A DNA stretch of 64,000 nucleotides from Zerene cesonia (lineage: Eukaryota; Arthropoda; Insecta; Lepidoptera; Pieridae): the NCBI RefSeq assembly GCF_012273895.1, contig NC_052117.1:4968406-5032405 (forward strand), given 5' to 3'. This document shows positions 34,231-46,371 of this stretch, one piece after another. The position numbers were made by a program, and so were the translations under genes. Each line of letters begins with the position of its first letter. Position 1 is the stretch's first letter. Below the pieces are notes generated by a model. It saw nothing but the letters and a program-made list of their open reading frames with translations, had not been told where the DNA came from and did not search any database.

Positions 34231-37224
34231 TAAAGTCTTTATTAAAACTGTTAAATAATACAATTATATTGGTAGAAACTAAATATGAGTTACCTCTGGA
34301 TTTTTAAATTAGAATTTCGTAATTTAAGCACGTCTTAATTAAGTCCCTGTATGGTATGTATTTTCTTTATTGTATTTATTGCAAAGGGGCGCATTAGTTA
34401 CGCACACATGCCCCGTATTAATAGCTACTGTTGTTATAGCAACACCAACCAAGTGCAATAAGATCTTTATTTGAAAATTTATTCAAGCGCTATATTCTAG
34501 CTTTGGGCGCAGAGGTCGAGTATGCTTTATTTTTGGTTAGTTTGTATTTCACAGCTATTTATTTCACAGTTAGGTATGGTATGTATTAATTTTATTATTT
34601 AAGTATTAAGTATTGTAAATATGTACTTTTAATAGTTTACATTATTGTATTTTTATTTAATGCACTATCCGCGTAAGGAAATTTGAAAATGAATATAATT
34701 TAATTTGTAATAATCTAATGATATAAATATATGTATGCCGAAAATATTTTGCTGAGTTCATTTCGAAGACTAAGATGCCCTTCACCTGTGATTCACCTTG
34801 AGATCTGTCTTTTGTACCCTGCCAGACCGAGACTTTATTTTATTGACAGTGATTCCCGAGATATATTAACAAAGTTCAGGAGACAGAGCAAACACGTATT
34901 TAATGTATTTTGTTTAATATAAACACGATTATATTTGTAAAATGTTTCGAAAAATATAAAACATGTTAATACAGTAGGCGTCGCCACGTTCAATGATCGG
35001 ATTTTAATTTTTTTTTAATAATTCTCTTTATACATAAGGCTTTTAAACTTAAAATGAAATGATCATTTTATATTATTTACTTTCGATATTCCTGCCTTTA
35101 TATTGCCTTTTCATATTCTAATACTCCCACAGTTCTAACGCACAGTACGGTGATGTTGTACTTACTTTGAACTTACAAGGTGTAACTAACACATGCTTTA
35201 CAAATTGATTTTCAAGCGTAATTCTAATTTAAGCCGTTTTCTAACACACTACACATCGAACCATTTGAAAGGAGCGAATGATGTTCAAAGCTACAAAATG
35301 ACCATCCGACAAAGACGTAGTGCAGTCATCAATATAACCACGATTGTTTCGATCCGAATGGGGTCGAGCACATTAGTAGCAGATTAATATACTCCTATCG
35401 GGCCGTCCCTAATGCAAAAGTATTTCCGATACACACGTTAGCTATTTTATTTCATTCGCCCCATAGAGTACAGGCCGCTGATTTAGGCAGATAAATGTAT
35501 TGGATGATGCGTTATTTGTGGAACGACTACGGTGCGATGGTTGGGGAAACTAGCTGAAAAATTTTCTTCGTTTTGTCGAGGAAATGCGGTGAATATTTGA
35601 ATTATATAGAGTAAGTGAATGATAGATAGATTTTATTTCAAGTATATAGTAAGGTCACCATAACGCGAAATAAATAAGTATTTGTTTTTCTACTTTCTGT
35701 TGAATGTTTAAGATATTTTGCGCATAGAACCGGTATAAGGTAAAATTTTACTTTCTTTTATTAAATACCTATTAAAAGTTGTAAATAAAGGTAAATTAAT
35801 AACATAACAATGTCCCAATAATGTGAAATTTATTTTTATAGAAACCCAGGTGATAGAAACAAAGCTATAGAGCCGTTCCAGGCCGCTAGACTTAACCCTA
35901 AAGCGGCATACGTTTTCATGTTTAAACCTTTTTATCTACAGCTAAGCCGTCGATAATGATGCTCAGGGCCAGAGCCACACTTTCATTAAGTTTTGTACTC
36001 GACAAGCGTCGCATTAAATCCGCAACCCTAAATTGCGAGACAAGGATGACTAATACAATTTCTTGATGGACAAACAGGGACAAAAGAGCCCTATACTTGA
36101 TCCGATTTATCATCCGCAGCTCTTATTAAAGCGACCAACATGCGTGTTACTTCAAACTTTAAAGTAGGTGTGTATTTAAAGACATGGAAAACTTGGAGTC
36201 GACACACTTTGTTTTGAAACTTTTAGTTCGATTGTGTTTCAGGTATACTTCGTTCTCATACCTAATTGTAATTTGTTTGAATTACAGTTATTGTGAATAA
36301 TAATAATAAATAATAATGTTTGATTATGGACGCAGTTTTTAGTTATTTAGATAATATAAGAGTTTAATTATTACTTGTTTGAGTATGGATAAAAATAAAT
36401 CAAATGTGTAAACAAAATTTAGCAAACACGCATTTCGTAATTAAATTTACATTCACGGGCTTATGATATAACGTAAACATGATTAACAAAACAGCACTAA
36501 GCAAACAGAAACAACTCAATGATGTTCTATATCCAACAGATTGTAGTTTCCATTCATATGTAGATGCAACAAAAAATCCAATAAACAAGACATAGGGCAC
36601 CAACATCCCCTTCTGTCATTATTGAAAAGAATGTTAACATTGCAGTCGGCTTATCCTGGGGTCGATTTACCAAAAGAGTTAGTCTAACGAATAGCCACCC
36701 CACCGCGGATCCAGCTAGTCTCTCGTTACGCTTGACACTTCAATTCGGCTTAAATTTAGTTAGAAATTCAAATTCGCCGAGTTTAGATTTCTAACACAGC
36801 CGGGTTTTTGAGGGTTTTCATATCGCAGTTAATGAATACGTCCATCTGAGTGACAGAGATTGAAATGTGGTTCCAAAAAGTTATGAATGCGAGTTGATTT
36901 GGAAATAAAACACGATAACTTTGAAGCGTAAGGTCTATTTGTTTTGCCCTGTTGGGATAATATTTGGACCAACTTATTGAGTAAACTAAAGAAACCATAG
37001 AATTTATAATTACGATTTTTTTTTTACTCTAAAAACAATAAAAAAATAGTATAATATTATGTGAAATCACAAGAATAAAATGTGTGTTTTTTTTTCAAAA
37101 TTTATTTTAAATATTTCTTGTTATCTATACAGGTTTACATTTTCATTACATAATTTATGATCTATAAATAACAAATTCACTGCGTATATTTTTCGTTATA
37201 TCATATTGTATTTATACATAACTA

Positions 37225-37248
37225 GGTACTATCCTTATGGATAGTACC
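37225..37248. repeat. Perfect 10-bp stem with 4-nt loop
   Basis: GGTACTATCC (37225-37234) and GGATAGTACC (37239-37248) pair perfectly around TTAT. It is compact and stable for its size. No U-run follows directly. It may be a cruciform site or the residue of a palindromic element. Confidence 0.8.
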
Positions 37249-37849
37249 CAGGTATGTTTCTCAGAAAGCAAGAACAAAATGAATCAAGGGCGTGATAAGA
37301 GCTCATCATCAGGTATGTGAAGTATTCGCATATTAGCTACGCGGAGCTCCGTTTTTCCACTTCCATGCCGCTTAGCACAACTTCAGAGAGGATTCATATT
37401 GCCGCCACGAATGCGTTTGTTTTGTTCAAATTTATTTTATCAAGTAAACGTTGGACTTCCGCCCACTGGTTCGGACGTAATACGCAGTAATACGGGCATC
37501 GACTATACCGTATTATATTTGTTGCGAACTAATGAGTGAAGTTATTTGCTTAATTATTTTCACGAGTTTAACGCTTAGTGAACATTTAAATACGTATTGC
37601 GGACTTAATTGAATATCACATCGAAACGGGATAAATTATAAACAAACTCGGACTGTGATTAACGTGTACATCGCTTGAATAAATTAATGTCATTCAAATG
37701 TAATATTTTGCTTTAATTGTAGCGTCAATTAGTAAATGTTACAATCAGTTTTATACTAATTTAGGTGTGCTAAGATAAAAAGCCGTAGAACTGTTATCTT
37801 CAACTATCCTTCGTAGTCTCAATATAAATGATTAATTCGAATACGAATG

Positions 37850-38420
37850 GTTGCTTTTGAATTTTACGAGTTCCGGTTGATTTTTAACGAGTCATTGCAC
37901 TTTTAATTCATTAAAACGAGTGAAAAGAAAAATCGTTACTGATGAAAAATTGATGGGAAGACAAAATAGTTGTCCCCCGGTGTATAAATCGCAGATTCAC
38001 GTACCACGTTTCACTAAAAGCGTTGATGAGAGCGCCCAATGATTAATCGTGTTTTCATTAGTGTCGCCTACAAAATGACATAGTTATGAAACGCCAGTTC
38101 AATCAACTCGGTTTCAATAACAATTTTTCATTCTCGACGCACTAATTAAGCGCTATTCATAAATACAACCGAGGTGTGTCTAGTGCGTTTTTAATTTCGA
38201 CCCTAAGGCCGATGTGTAAGATTAAAAATGATTCTGGTTTAGAATCCGTAGAGAGGTCGAAAACGACATCTTTAGTAACAAGTGTAAAATATTTTCCCCA
38301 ATCGTTGTACCTGGTGCCCCGAGGGATATTTCAAGGGTGAATAAGCTCGCATAATGGCAAAGGGTACAATATTTTAAATTTCAATCGCTGCGAGCGGTCC
38401 GCGGGCTCCCCGGAGTGAGA
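37850..38420. promoter_or_regulatory. Possible cis-regulatory island
   Basis: A long non-repetitive block with balanced composition and many ordered homeodomain cores, such as TGATTAATCG near 38039 and CTAATTAAGC near 38142. It also has CATAAATAC-type sites and GC-richer patches (GTGCCCCGAGGG near 38313, GCGGTCCGCGGGCTCCCCGG near 38393). There is no coding frame of note. It resembles conserved non-coding DNA of developmental loci, but conservation is untested. Confidence 0.2.
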
Positions 38421-40489
38421 AAGAACAAAGAATCCATTTGGTGACTTTTGCTAAGTGTCATACTAACTCATTATATATTTTGACGTTATTTCAATTTTAG
38501 TTTCATATTAAGTGTTAACGATTATTACAAAGTTACAGTTTTGTTGTGTGTTTGCGATGTTTCCTTATTATGTTTTTATTATCTTGACGAATAAATTTAA
38601 TTTTAAGTTTAATAGGTACACATTTTATACCTAAACAAATTTAATGTTCGCATTGAAATCATTTTTTTTATTAGGTAAAAATTTTTTTAATAAAATAAGT
38701 ACTACATAAAAAATAAAATCAATAATGAGACAAGAGATATAAGACTCCAATTGGACATATTTTCCTGACCTAATATTGTCGCGAATATTACAAAGAGCTC
38801 AGATTGTCTAACAAAAAACACCAGAATCTAATAGTCTCGAAACAAATGGAAAACGAAGAATAAGGTACGATCGTAAAAATTCATGGCAATTTTTCGAATT
38901 TATATTAATTGTCACTTTTATGTCCTAAGCTTCCCCTTCAAACATTAAGTTTTTATTCCGAGATTAATTTTGTGAATCGTTATCGCCGCCTGACGATTGC
39001 CAACGAATTTGTTACGGCAGAATACACCTTTTCAGACAAATTGCAAATTTTATGCGGCGCAACGATAAAGGACCTATAATCATTATTATAAGTCATAACT
39101 TTGATTGAAATTCGGTCACATTTTCGGAGGCTCTTATCGCATGGTTGCAGTCGCCGTGAAAAATACCTTTCGCCGAATTCGCGAATCGTTCGCCAAAAGT
39201 CGACACTTCCAATCCATTTACGTTTAATGCTACAATGAAGGTGCTTAATATTGACATTTTTACAATAATTTAACGGCATTACTCTCTCCGTCGTGTGCTT
39301 TTATTTTCACAATGAGAATTACATCGAATGAATGTCGACGTTGCATTTTTCCCATTCCGTGAACATATTTTATTTTTTCGAATTGTTTATTTGATGACAT
39401 TGTGGCTGGAAGTTATTTACGGTGGATTGCATTGTATTTGTTTTTGTGTTTATTTTATACATCTTCATATAAAGCATTTCATATTTCATTTTGAATACTA
39501 TCTAGACTTTTAATGGGTGGACTTTTAATCTTTAGATTTAAACGTCTTTCATTGGATGGCTAATTCATAAGAATTAACCAGCTTGTGTATTTGTAAAAAC
39601 AAATAACGATCTTAATTCTAGAGAATAGTCTTTGAAAGCGACAATAGTAATAAAAATCTCAATAAGATTTAAAAGCATAATGAAATCAATGTCAATAAAT
39701 TGTGTACTAAGAATTAAATTAAGAGAATGGAAACATAAAGCAAACCTTTCAGTCCTCGCTTTGAGAGAAAGGACGAAATATTTTAATAAATAGAATAAAA
39801 TCGCATTTAACGAAACAAAGCATCCGTAATTCTCTTTGGAAGATCTCGTTAGAGTCTTAATGAATCTATTGAGATTTCACGGAGCGAGTCAGGAGGGAGG
39901 GTAGCTTGTACTAATAATTTGCGTTGAGACCTCGTGGTATCAGTAGAACGAGTCATTGAGCAAAGCCTAATGCTATTTCGACCTAAGTTGGAAGCATCGA
40001 GTTGTCTCGAAACATCGCTCAACTTTAGATAATGCATTATTATATCTACTGAATAAAATTACCTTGAAAATATACATTTGTATTTCTATCTGAATGACGG
40101 ATTGTTGAATAATACATACACGTCGATCGGTGCCAAGAGATTTCTTGCTTCCCATACATTACGTATCATGTGTAGTTGTAAAACACATTATTTAATATCA
40201 ATGTCAAGGTAATAGACGCGTCATTGGTATTTGACAATTTACTCTAAATCGCGAAAAAATAAAAAGTTTTCTAAGTTATTGCAAAATTGTGATTCGTCAA
40301 ACCCTCGCCAATTCATTCGCGCCTTAATTTCGTGTTTGTAGAGCTCTCCGTATTTCGTGCAAAAAAAAAACATTAAACGAAAACTATAAAATGTAAACAC
40401 CCCGTTAGTAATTTAATCCTATACAATAAAATAGCCGTATATTTTCATAGGAACTCTCGACGAAATAATCTTATTACAGCGCGAATTAT

Positions 40490-40630
40490 ATTTAGTTCGG
40501 GTACAGGGCTGGTGTCGCGGTGTCTCAGAAACTAATTGCATTACAGCGATAGAGCGCTGAAGCAAGCGATGCTAATGGACGGTATTAATTATCGCTAGCG
40601 TCTCATCAAATCTGCAAAATATCCATTTAC
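40490..40630. promoter_or_regulatory. Possible homeodomain-site cluster
   Basis: A non-repetitive patch with several TAAT cores close together (CTAATTGCATTA, GCTAATGG, TATTAATTATCG) mixed with GC-rich bits (GGCTGGTGTCGCGG). This suggests a regulatory element but does not prove one. Confidence 0.15.
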
Positions 40631-40934
40631 GATGCTTAAAATCGTGAACGCTGTGACGTTTGTACAAAAATCAGTTTATGACGAATAAAAGGAACGTAAA
40701 CTGGGATTAACGATTTCATTGGAAATTTAGATTGAATTTCAATTAGTTGCATTTCATCGACACGACGTTGAACATTTTGCGGAAATAAGATTAAATGACT
40801 TAATCTACTATGGAAATTGAGATCTTTTATTTGAGTTCTGACAGGCAGCATGACATTAGTTGAAGAAATCCGATGGTATTAGTACAAATAATATATTTAA
40901 CACTTTTTTCAGCGAATGTATTTATACATATATT

Positions 40935-41207
40935 TTTTTTATTTTAATGCGGCAATCCGTTATCCGAGCTGGTTGTTCGCACAGCGGGCAACCAAGCGTT
41001 CACCACCGCCCATTGACATTTGCAGAGATAGGGCCTCTACAAATGCGATGCCCTCATTTAAGGGACGAGATATGAGGATAGGATTTGGACGAAGGGAAAG
41101 ACTCCCTCTTCACCTCTTCATTATATTACGTCAGTCTTCTGTGGAGATGTGGTATCTTCTCCATGCGCGCTGACCCAATTCGTACTGATTCGTGCTCAAC
41201 TCCCACA
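40935..41207 (-). mobile_element. Family S repeat, minus strand, near full length
   Basis: On the minus strand it runs from ATGTGGGAGTTGAGCACGAA through GAATTGGGTCAGCGCGC, ACAGAAGACTGACGTAATAT and the diverged pyrimidine block. It then reads CATCGCATTTGTAGAGGCCC, GGTGGTGAACGCTTGGTTGC and CCAGCTCGGATAACGG. The CATCAGGCGAA motif is disrupted. The open frames on both strands over this block are shadows. Confidence 0.65.
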
Positions 41208-42760
41208 TGTCGATTTTGTATAATCGTGTTTTATATAATCGTGCATGATTTTTAGGAATATAAATGGTAGGTACAAGTTAAAAGTTAAAAAACCAATGAT
41301 GCAATTCACATTTTCGACTTCTACGACCATATCGCGCGAGCAGAACACAGTTCTAAACATAAAAATTTGATTGTATAAAATGGTATAAAAATGAAAACTA
41401 CGCTTCAGATCGTTGAGACGTATAACAATAAAGAAGTCGTAACGCGGTGTCTGAGTGCAGCTGTAACGACAGCAGATGGTCCATAAACGTCTCAATGTTA
41501 AAAGTTGTCCTATGAAGCGACAAGCCGGTTTCCCGCAGCGCGATCATTACTGCTTCAGAGTTTTTGGCTATTCGGTTGTGAAAGGAATATTCAAATAGGT
41601 CTATTCAGTGTAACTCGTAGGACATAGAATATGTAAGGCTCTAATTTAACTCTAATTATGTATATAGCTCTATTCCATGCTAGTTGCAGGACATAGAATA
41701 TGTAAGATTCCATTTCAAAATGGAATGATGATGTAATAATAATAATAGTACGAATTGACTACGCGTGATTCCAAAGCGCTTGATTTATCCCTGCAAAACT
41801 TTATTTGTAAAAGAGCATCTTCACAACAATCCAAACAAAAGTTTCTACACGCTTTCTTATTTCGAACATTCATACATATAATATGTTTTCAATTGTTTGC
41901 ATACAGAATACCTTAAAATCACAAAACATGCCTACCCATTTTTTATCATTAGCTATTAAAGGGTAGCAATAGCAAATTCTCAGCAACAGTTTCTACTAAC
42001 TATATAAGGCCACTGCGAGCTTCAACCCTAATTCCGACATTCCAGGGACGTTAAATAAAAGTAACATTTCACCCGACACCTCGCAGCTGACGGCCTAACT
42101 TTATCCATTTCATAATAGAGCCTGTCATTATTTTCAAGCAATTATTGTCACTTCAATGAAAATGTGTACTGGGGAATAAATGTTTATCGATATAGCGCTT
42201 TGTATAAATGGAAGATTTTTGTTATGATGATATTAGAAAAAAACATGTATATCCTAAAAACAAAAGAGTCCTTGAATTATAATATTAAGTGATTGATTTT
42301 AAATTAAATAACACAAGAACGTTTGCAATAAAAAAATTACAAATAGTCATTTTTTTTGAAATAGCAAACAATCAATAAATGTTTTTAATACGTTAACGTG
42401 GTCCCATCTTAATTTGTTATAAAACAGCGACTATTGTTATTCTCTATATTATTGCCCTTGTCTCAACTCTTGTAATAAACACCTTGATGATTATATACCT
42501 TATAAAAACCATACCTTTAGTAAATTAGGTACCTACTTGTGATTATATAGATGCGTCAAAATTGACTTTTTTAATGAAAAATGAAAAATACTGTCTGTTC
42601 CATTTAGATGCGTTACGTTTTCCTAAAGTAAAATGAAAGCCTTCTCTATCCATTATTTCAAATAAAATTCCTGTTGCCTGTTATACAAAAGAAAGGTTTA
42701 TGAATTAAGTTTTTGCTGCTTTAGTAGCCATTAAAACATTAACATTAATAAATCCTCACG
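41208..42760. other. Non-coding stretch with a tandem duplication
   Basis: A 99-codon minus-strand frame at 41196-41495 begins inside the repeat edge and has no recognised features. The tandem duplication at 41600-41709 is listed separately. The rest is unique and AT-rich. Confidence 0.4.
41600..41709 (+). repeat. Two-unit tandem duplication, period 69 bp
   Basis: AGGACATAGAATATGTAAG occurs exactly at 41619-41637 and 41688-41706. The 18 or so bases before each copy (CTATTCAGTGTAACTCG and CTATTCCATGCTAGTTG) are also related. The rest of the 69-bp unit is less similar, so this is an old duplication or a degraded minisatellite. Confidence 0.75.
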
Positions 42761-42833
42761 AGTGCCAATCGAAGTGAGGCATGAGCGTACTTCGTTAAGT
42801 TAATGTCAATATGCGATAACGAGCGCTTTGACT

Positions 42834-43139
42834 TCATACGCGAATGGCTTTATATCCGAAAAATTGCGCAAGAATCTCGCAGTCTTTTGCTTTCAAAGAG
42901 TCCCCTTGTTGATCTGTACTCTGTGAAAATATTTGAATCCGGTGAACGGGCGAGTTGGAGAGAGGGTTCATTCGATCGATGCACCTGAAATCTCTTCGGA
43001 TAAAAGTTCGCCAACAAATTTCGTAATAATTTCGGAGCAGTGAAGCGCGTGACGTGAGCGACTTCAACAAACTTTGGCATCTGCCAACTGGAGCCAATAT
43101 GAGGGCGAGCATTCCGAATATTGAAAAACTGCGTATCAT
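42834..43139 (-). CDS. Doubtful ORF, 101 codons, signal-peptide-like start
   Basis: The minus-strand frame opens MIRSFSIFGMLALILAPVGR, which has the basic start, hydrophobic core and small residues of a secretory signal peptide. A cleavage after GRC would be plausible. The remaining 80 residues are charged and match nothing I know. Another minus-strand frame (42850-43080) and a plus-strand frame (42803-42988) stay open over the same DNA. That points to locally low stop-codon density rather than real coding. The block is non-repetitive and GC-richer than its flanks, so a conserved non-coding element is an equal reading. Confidence 0.13.
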   Translation of the reverse strand: MIRSFSIFGMLALILAPVGRCQSLLKSLTSRASLLRNYYEICWRTFIRRDFRCIDRMNPLSNSPVHRIQIFSQSTDQQGDSLKAKDCEILAQFFGYKAIRV

Positions 43140-43857
43140 AACTGGTTAGTGGAATAATATGCTAAAAGCTTCTGATGGACTTATATATACTATGCACAGA
43201 ATCTTAAAATTATATTATTATTAGAAATTTTAACCTTTACGTTCTGCTTTCTAAATATTTAATTTTGTTTCCTAATTAATCGTATACTAATCACAATCTA
43301 TAAAACATAAAATCACCCTCCATTTTACGTTATATCATATGCAGTAGTACAGAACACAATCAAACATTGTGCAAAAGAAATTTAAATTGACTACAGTCGC
43401 GCCTGCATGACTTCTATCGAGAAACACTCCACTTTAAAATCGGAAAATTTAATATCGTTTCAAATTGGCAAAATAATAAACTGTGATGTCAGATACAGGA
43501 AATGCAATCATGCCGCTTATGGGGTTGTAATTAAATATTAAGCTTGCTGCTACGCCGCGATGGCTTACCTTCGTGTCATTGTTGATTTATTTTGTTAATT
43601 TCATTTCATATTTTGACACGTTAATAACAATTCATATGAATATCTGATAGATTAATATAGCTTTATTAACAGCACGTTGCGTGTATTTAAAAAATTAATA
43701 CGATATAGAAGGTGGATCTTTCTCTCTATGTTTGATTACAGATAAAAATAAGATTTTGTTTGAACGACATAGCAATATTTATTTAAAAATTAATCAAACA
43801 TAACGAGTACAAGACGTGTATTTCTAAACATATTCTAAGTTAAACTTGAGAAATGTT
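43140..43857. other. Non-coding stretch, nothing recognised
   Basis: AT-rich unique sequence with no recognisable gene, RNA or repeat. Confidence 0.45.
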
Positions 43858-43926
43858 AAAATAATATAATATAATGAATAAATCGCGTTTAAAATCCGTT
43901 GAAAAGTTTTTAATTTCTAAATGTTA
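43858..43926 (+). repeat. Dispersed repeat, second copy of a pair (see 2409)
   Basis: AATAAATCGCGTTTAAAATC, CGTTGAAAAGTTTTTAATTT and CTAAATG match 2468-2515 with a few substitutions. Only the 3' part of the repeat is present. A TAATATAATATAATG stretch lies in front of it. Confidence 0.5.
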
Positions 43927-46191
43927 AAATAATTCAAACAAGTTTCAACAAATGCTACGATAGTTTATTTCGCCAATTGTCATTTACATTTTTTACATTT
44001 TATGTTAATTATATTTTTTCTACGAATAGGTAAAAAGATAACTAACTAATTTAACGTTGTTTTTTATTCTGAAAAAAAAACACACTAAAAAGTAGCACAT
44101 ACTTCTCACATGACATTCGTTTATTTTATTAAAACAACAAAAATTAAAATAATTATTAGCCATGAAATAAAAATGCTAAAATAACTACCATCGGAGCATT
44201 TGTAGGAATGCCACTGTCATTCTTTACTCGTGTTAGCTTGAAGGTGTATTTCCTTTGAGTTTGAAACAAAGCCTTACATGTACAAGTGATAGAAATTAGA
44301 CTCGTTCTGTAATAACAGTCTGTAATTATCGACAATAATTGCTAAAGGCACGTGTGTATATATAATACGGCATATTCTAACTAACGGCGCTAAAGCAATT
44401 AATATGTAGCTAGGTACGATATTGTAGAATCGCTTTAAAGCTTTTTATGCATTAAATGATTCAGAAATTGTACGTTTCATGGATGGATATGTGAATTTTT
44501 ATAATTTAGAATTTCAGGTTATTTGAAAAGGTATATTTACCAAAAAAAATTTCTTGTACACCATATCTATATATTAAATGTCTTTTAAAAAGAGTATTTA
44601 CTGTTTGTGTCTTTGTATGTGCGTCAATCATGCAAAAAAAAATGCAGCATTTAATTTGTAAATTGTGGGCTATTAAATAGAACTATAAAAATCATAAGGA
44701 ACTTTAAACATATGTTTTTAATAAGATAAATAGTTCACAAGTCATATGTATACGCATCTAGTCGTAAAAACTTCCTATCTACTGCTTCAAATTACATACA
44801 TTTTGCTAATTATTAATTGTATATCGAGATCATAACAGTTTTTAATAAAATGCGAAGTTTCATAATTTTATCATGCTTCTGTTTTTTATTTTCACTAATT
44901 TCCTGCCATTACTTTTAAACCCGATTAATTTTTTATATTATTTTATAAGCCCAACGTGTCGAATAATTGACGCGAGTCGGTCGCAGGAAAACTGTCATAG
45001 AAAAAATTGTTGTTGTCTTTAAATGTTCTTACTAACGTGAATTAATATATTTTTTAAATAGTAATAATCACAAAAATAAATATTTTATTACAATTTATTT
45101 TATTAACTTATACAATAATTTTATTTATAGAAAATACAATGATTAAAAACCCAGTATTGTGCAAATTTACTGTTTCCACGTAACCCTTAGGTACACGACA
45201 ATTATCGTGTCTTGAATAATAAACGCGAAAAGCATAATAATAGCCTGTAGCAGTCAATACAATGTTAGAATGTTTTGTCGTAATACTCACCTATCTCAGA
45301 ACTTCACACGACATCTGAAATAAAATAGAATTTTTATTTTATTACACTTCATCAAAGACAACCCGTGTAAATTCAATTTTCGTTCGAGTCACAATTTTCT
45401 TTGGGCTGGTTGATACGTAAGATACTGTAAATATAAATAAGTAGATATTATTTTTCTTTATGTTTTCACGGACGAAAATTGTCGTGCCTTAAAGGTAAGG
45501 GTAAATTAAAATTACTAAATTGAATTATTTATAAAAACCCTTTGAAGATTATATTTACAAATGTTTCCGAGGGAGCGCTAAAACGGTTTTTATCTTACTG
45601 TGTATACCCTGAAACCATTCACATACACATACATTTTTAACTTATTTATAGAGATTTAAGTGTACTTTTCATATAATACAATATAAAGCATATCAATTGC
45701 GATTCATTGCATACATCAAACGTATCATAACCATAATTTCCAACACTTATTGTATGACAAATGGAAATATAAATGGCATGTCAAACGTAATCATGTCAGA
45801 TGATTATCAGAAAATTGTTCAGTTTTCGTGGCGCGGCGTCTACGCGACGCAAACCTGCCGTGACGGTAATGCCACGGGAATACAAATATGACCACTATTA
45901 AACGAAGGTAAGGTAATTGTAGCGTATTGTTGTTATTGCAATACAAGAAAAACTTTTTAACATTACAAACTCAAAAAGCCATCGACGTCGCTCAGTCTGC
46001 TCTTGGAAGTCAAAAATAAAGAGTTGCAGACAATTTTGATATAAGAATGTACAGAGTGTACTTACTAAAGCTTTTGAACGCTTCAAACGAAGGAACGGAT
46101 GTGCGACCAAATCTTAGGAACTACTGATTCGAATGAAAAATATTAATCAGTTACGAAGCGATAATTATAGAGGTAATCACTACAATGTTTA
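43927..46191. other. Non-coding stretch, nothing firm
   Basis: AT-rich unique sequence with poly-A and poly-T runs. A TCTATATATTAAATGTC with TTTGTATGTGCGTCAATCA around 44567-44630 resembles a Helitron-type leader and body, but no right end was found. No gene was supported. Confidence 0.4.
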
Positions 46192-46371
46192 AAACTAAAG
46201 TCGCTTTCTCTGTCCCTATGTCGTTTTGTATGCTAAAATCTTTAGAACTACGAAACGGATTTTTATGGGTTTTTTAATAGATAAAGTACTTCAAGAGGCA
46301 GGTTTATATGTATAATAACATCCATTAAGCTACTCTGAAATAACATGTGCGAAGCCGCGGGTAAAGGCTAG
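46192..46371 (+). mobile_element. Non-autonomous Helitron-like element
   Basis: It opens near AAAACTAAAGTCGCTTTCTC, has the body TGTCCCTATGTCGTTTTGTA, AAACGGATTTTTATGGG and GGTTTATATGTATAATAACA, and ends GCGAAGCCGCGGGTAAAGGC then CTAG (46368-46371) followed by T. I know the same blocks in this order from lepidopteran repeats. The exact 5' TC is not visible, so the left edge is approximate. Non-coding. Confidence 0.6.

Larger units (their letters stand above)
34231..40934. other. Long non-coding stretch, unique sequence
   Basis: It contains the hairpin at 37225, a non-repetitive GC-richer island at 37850-38420 and a 99-codon minus-strand frame at 38980-39279 without known features. A GCGGATCCAGCTAG near 36707-36720 may be a lone worn Helitron end. 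No gene was supported. Confidence 0.4.

Noticed and set aside
36707..36720. Lone GCGGATCCAGCTAG as a Helitron end
   Set aside because: No body or left end of a Helitron could be traced upstream.
38980..39279. 99-codon minus-strand frame
   Set aside because: No recognisable motif and no supporting context; short stop-free stretches of this size occur several times here by chance.
41196..41495. 99-codon minus-strand frame with a hydrophobic C-terminal part
   Set aside because: It starts in unique AT-rich DNA and runs into the edge of a family S copy; no known family.
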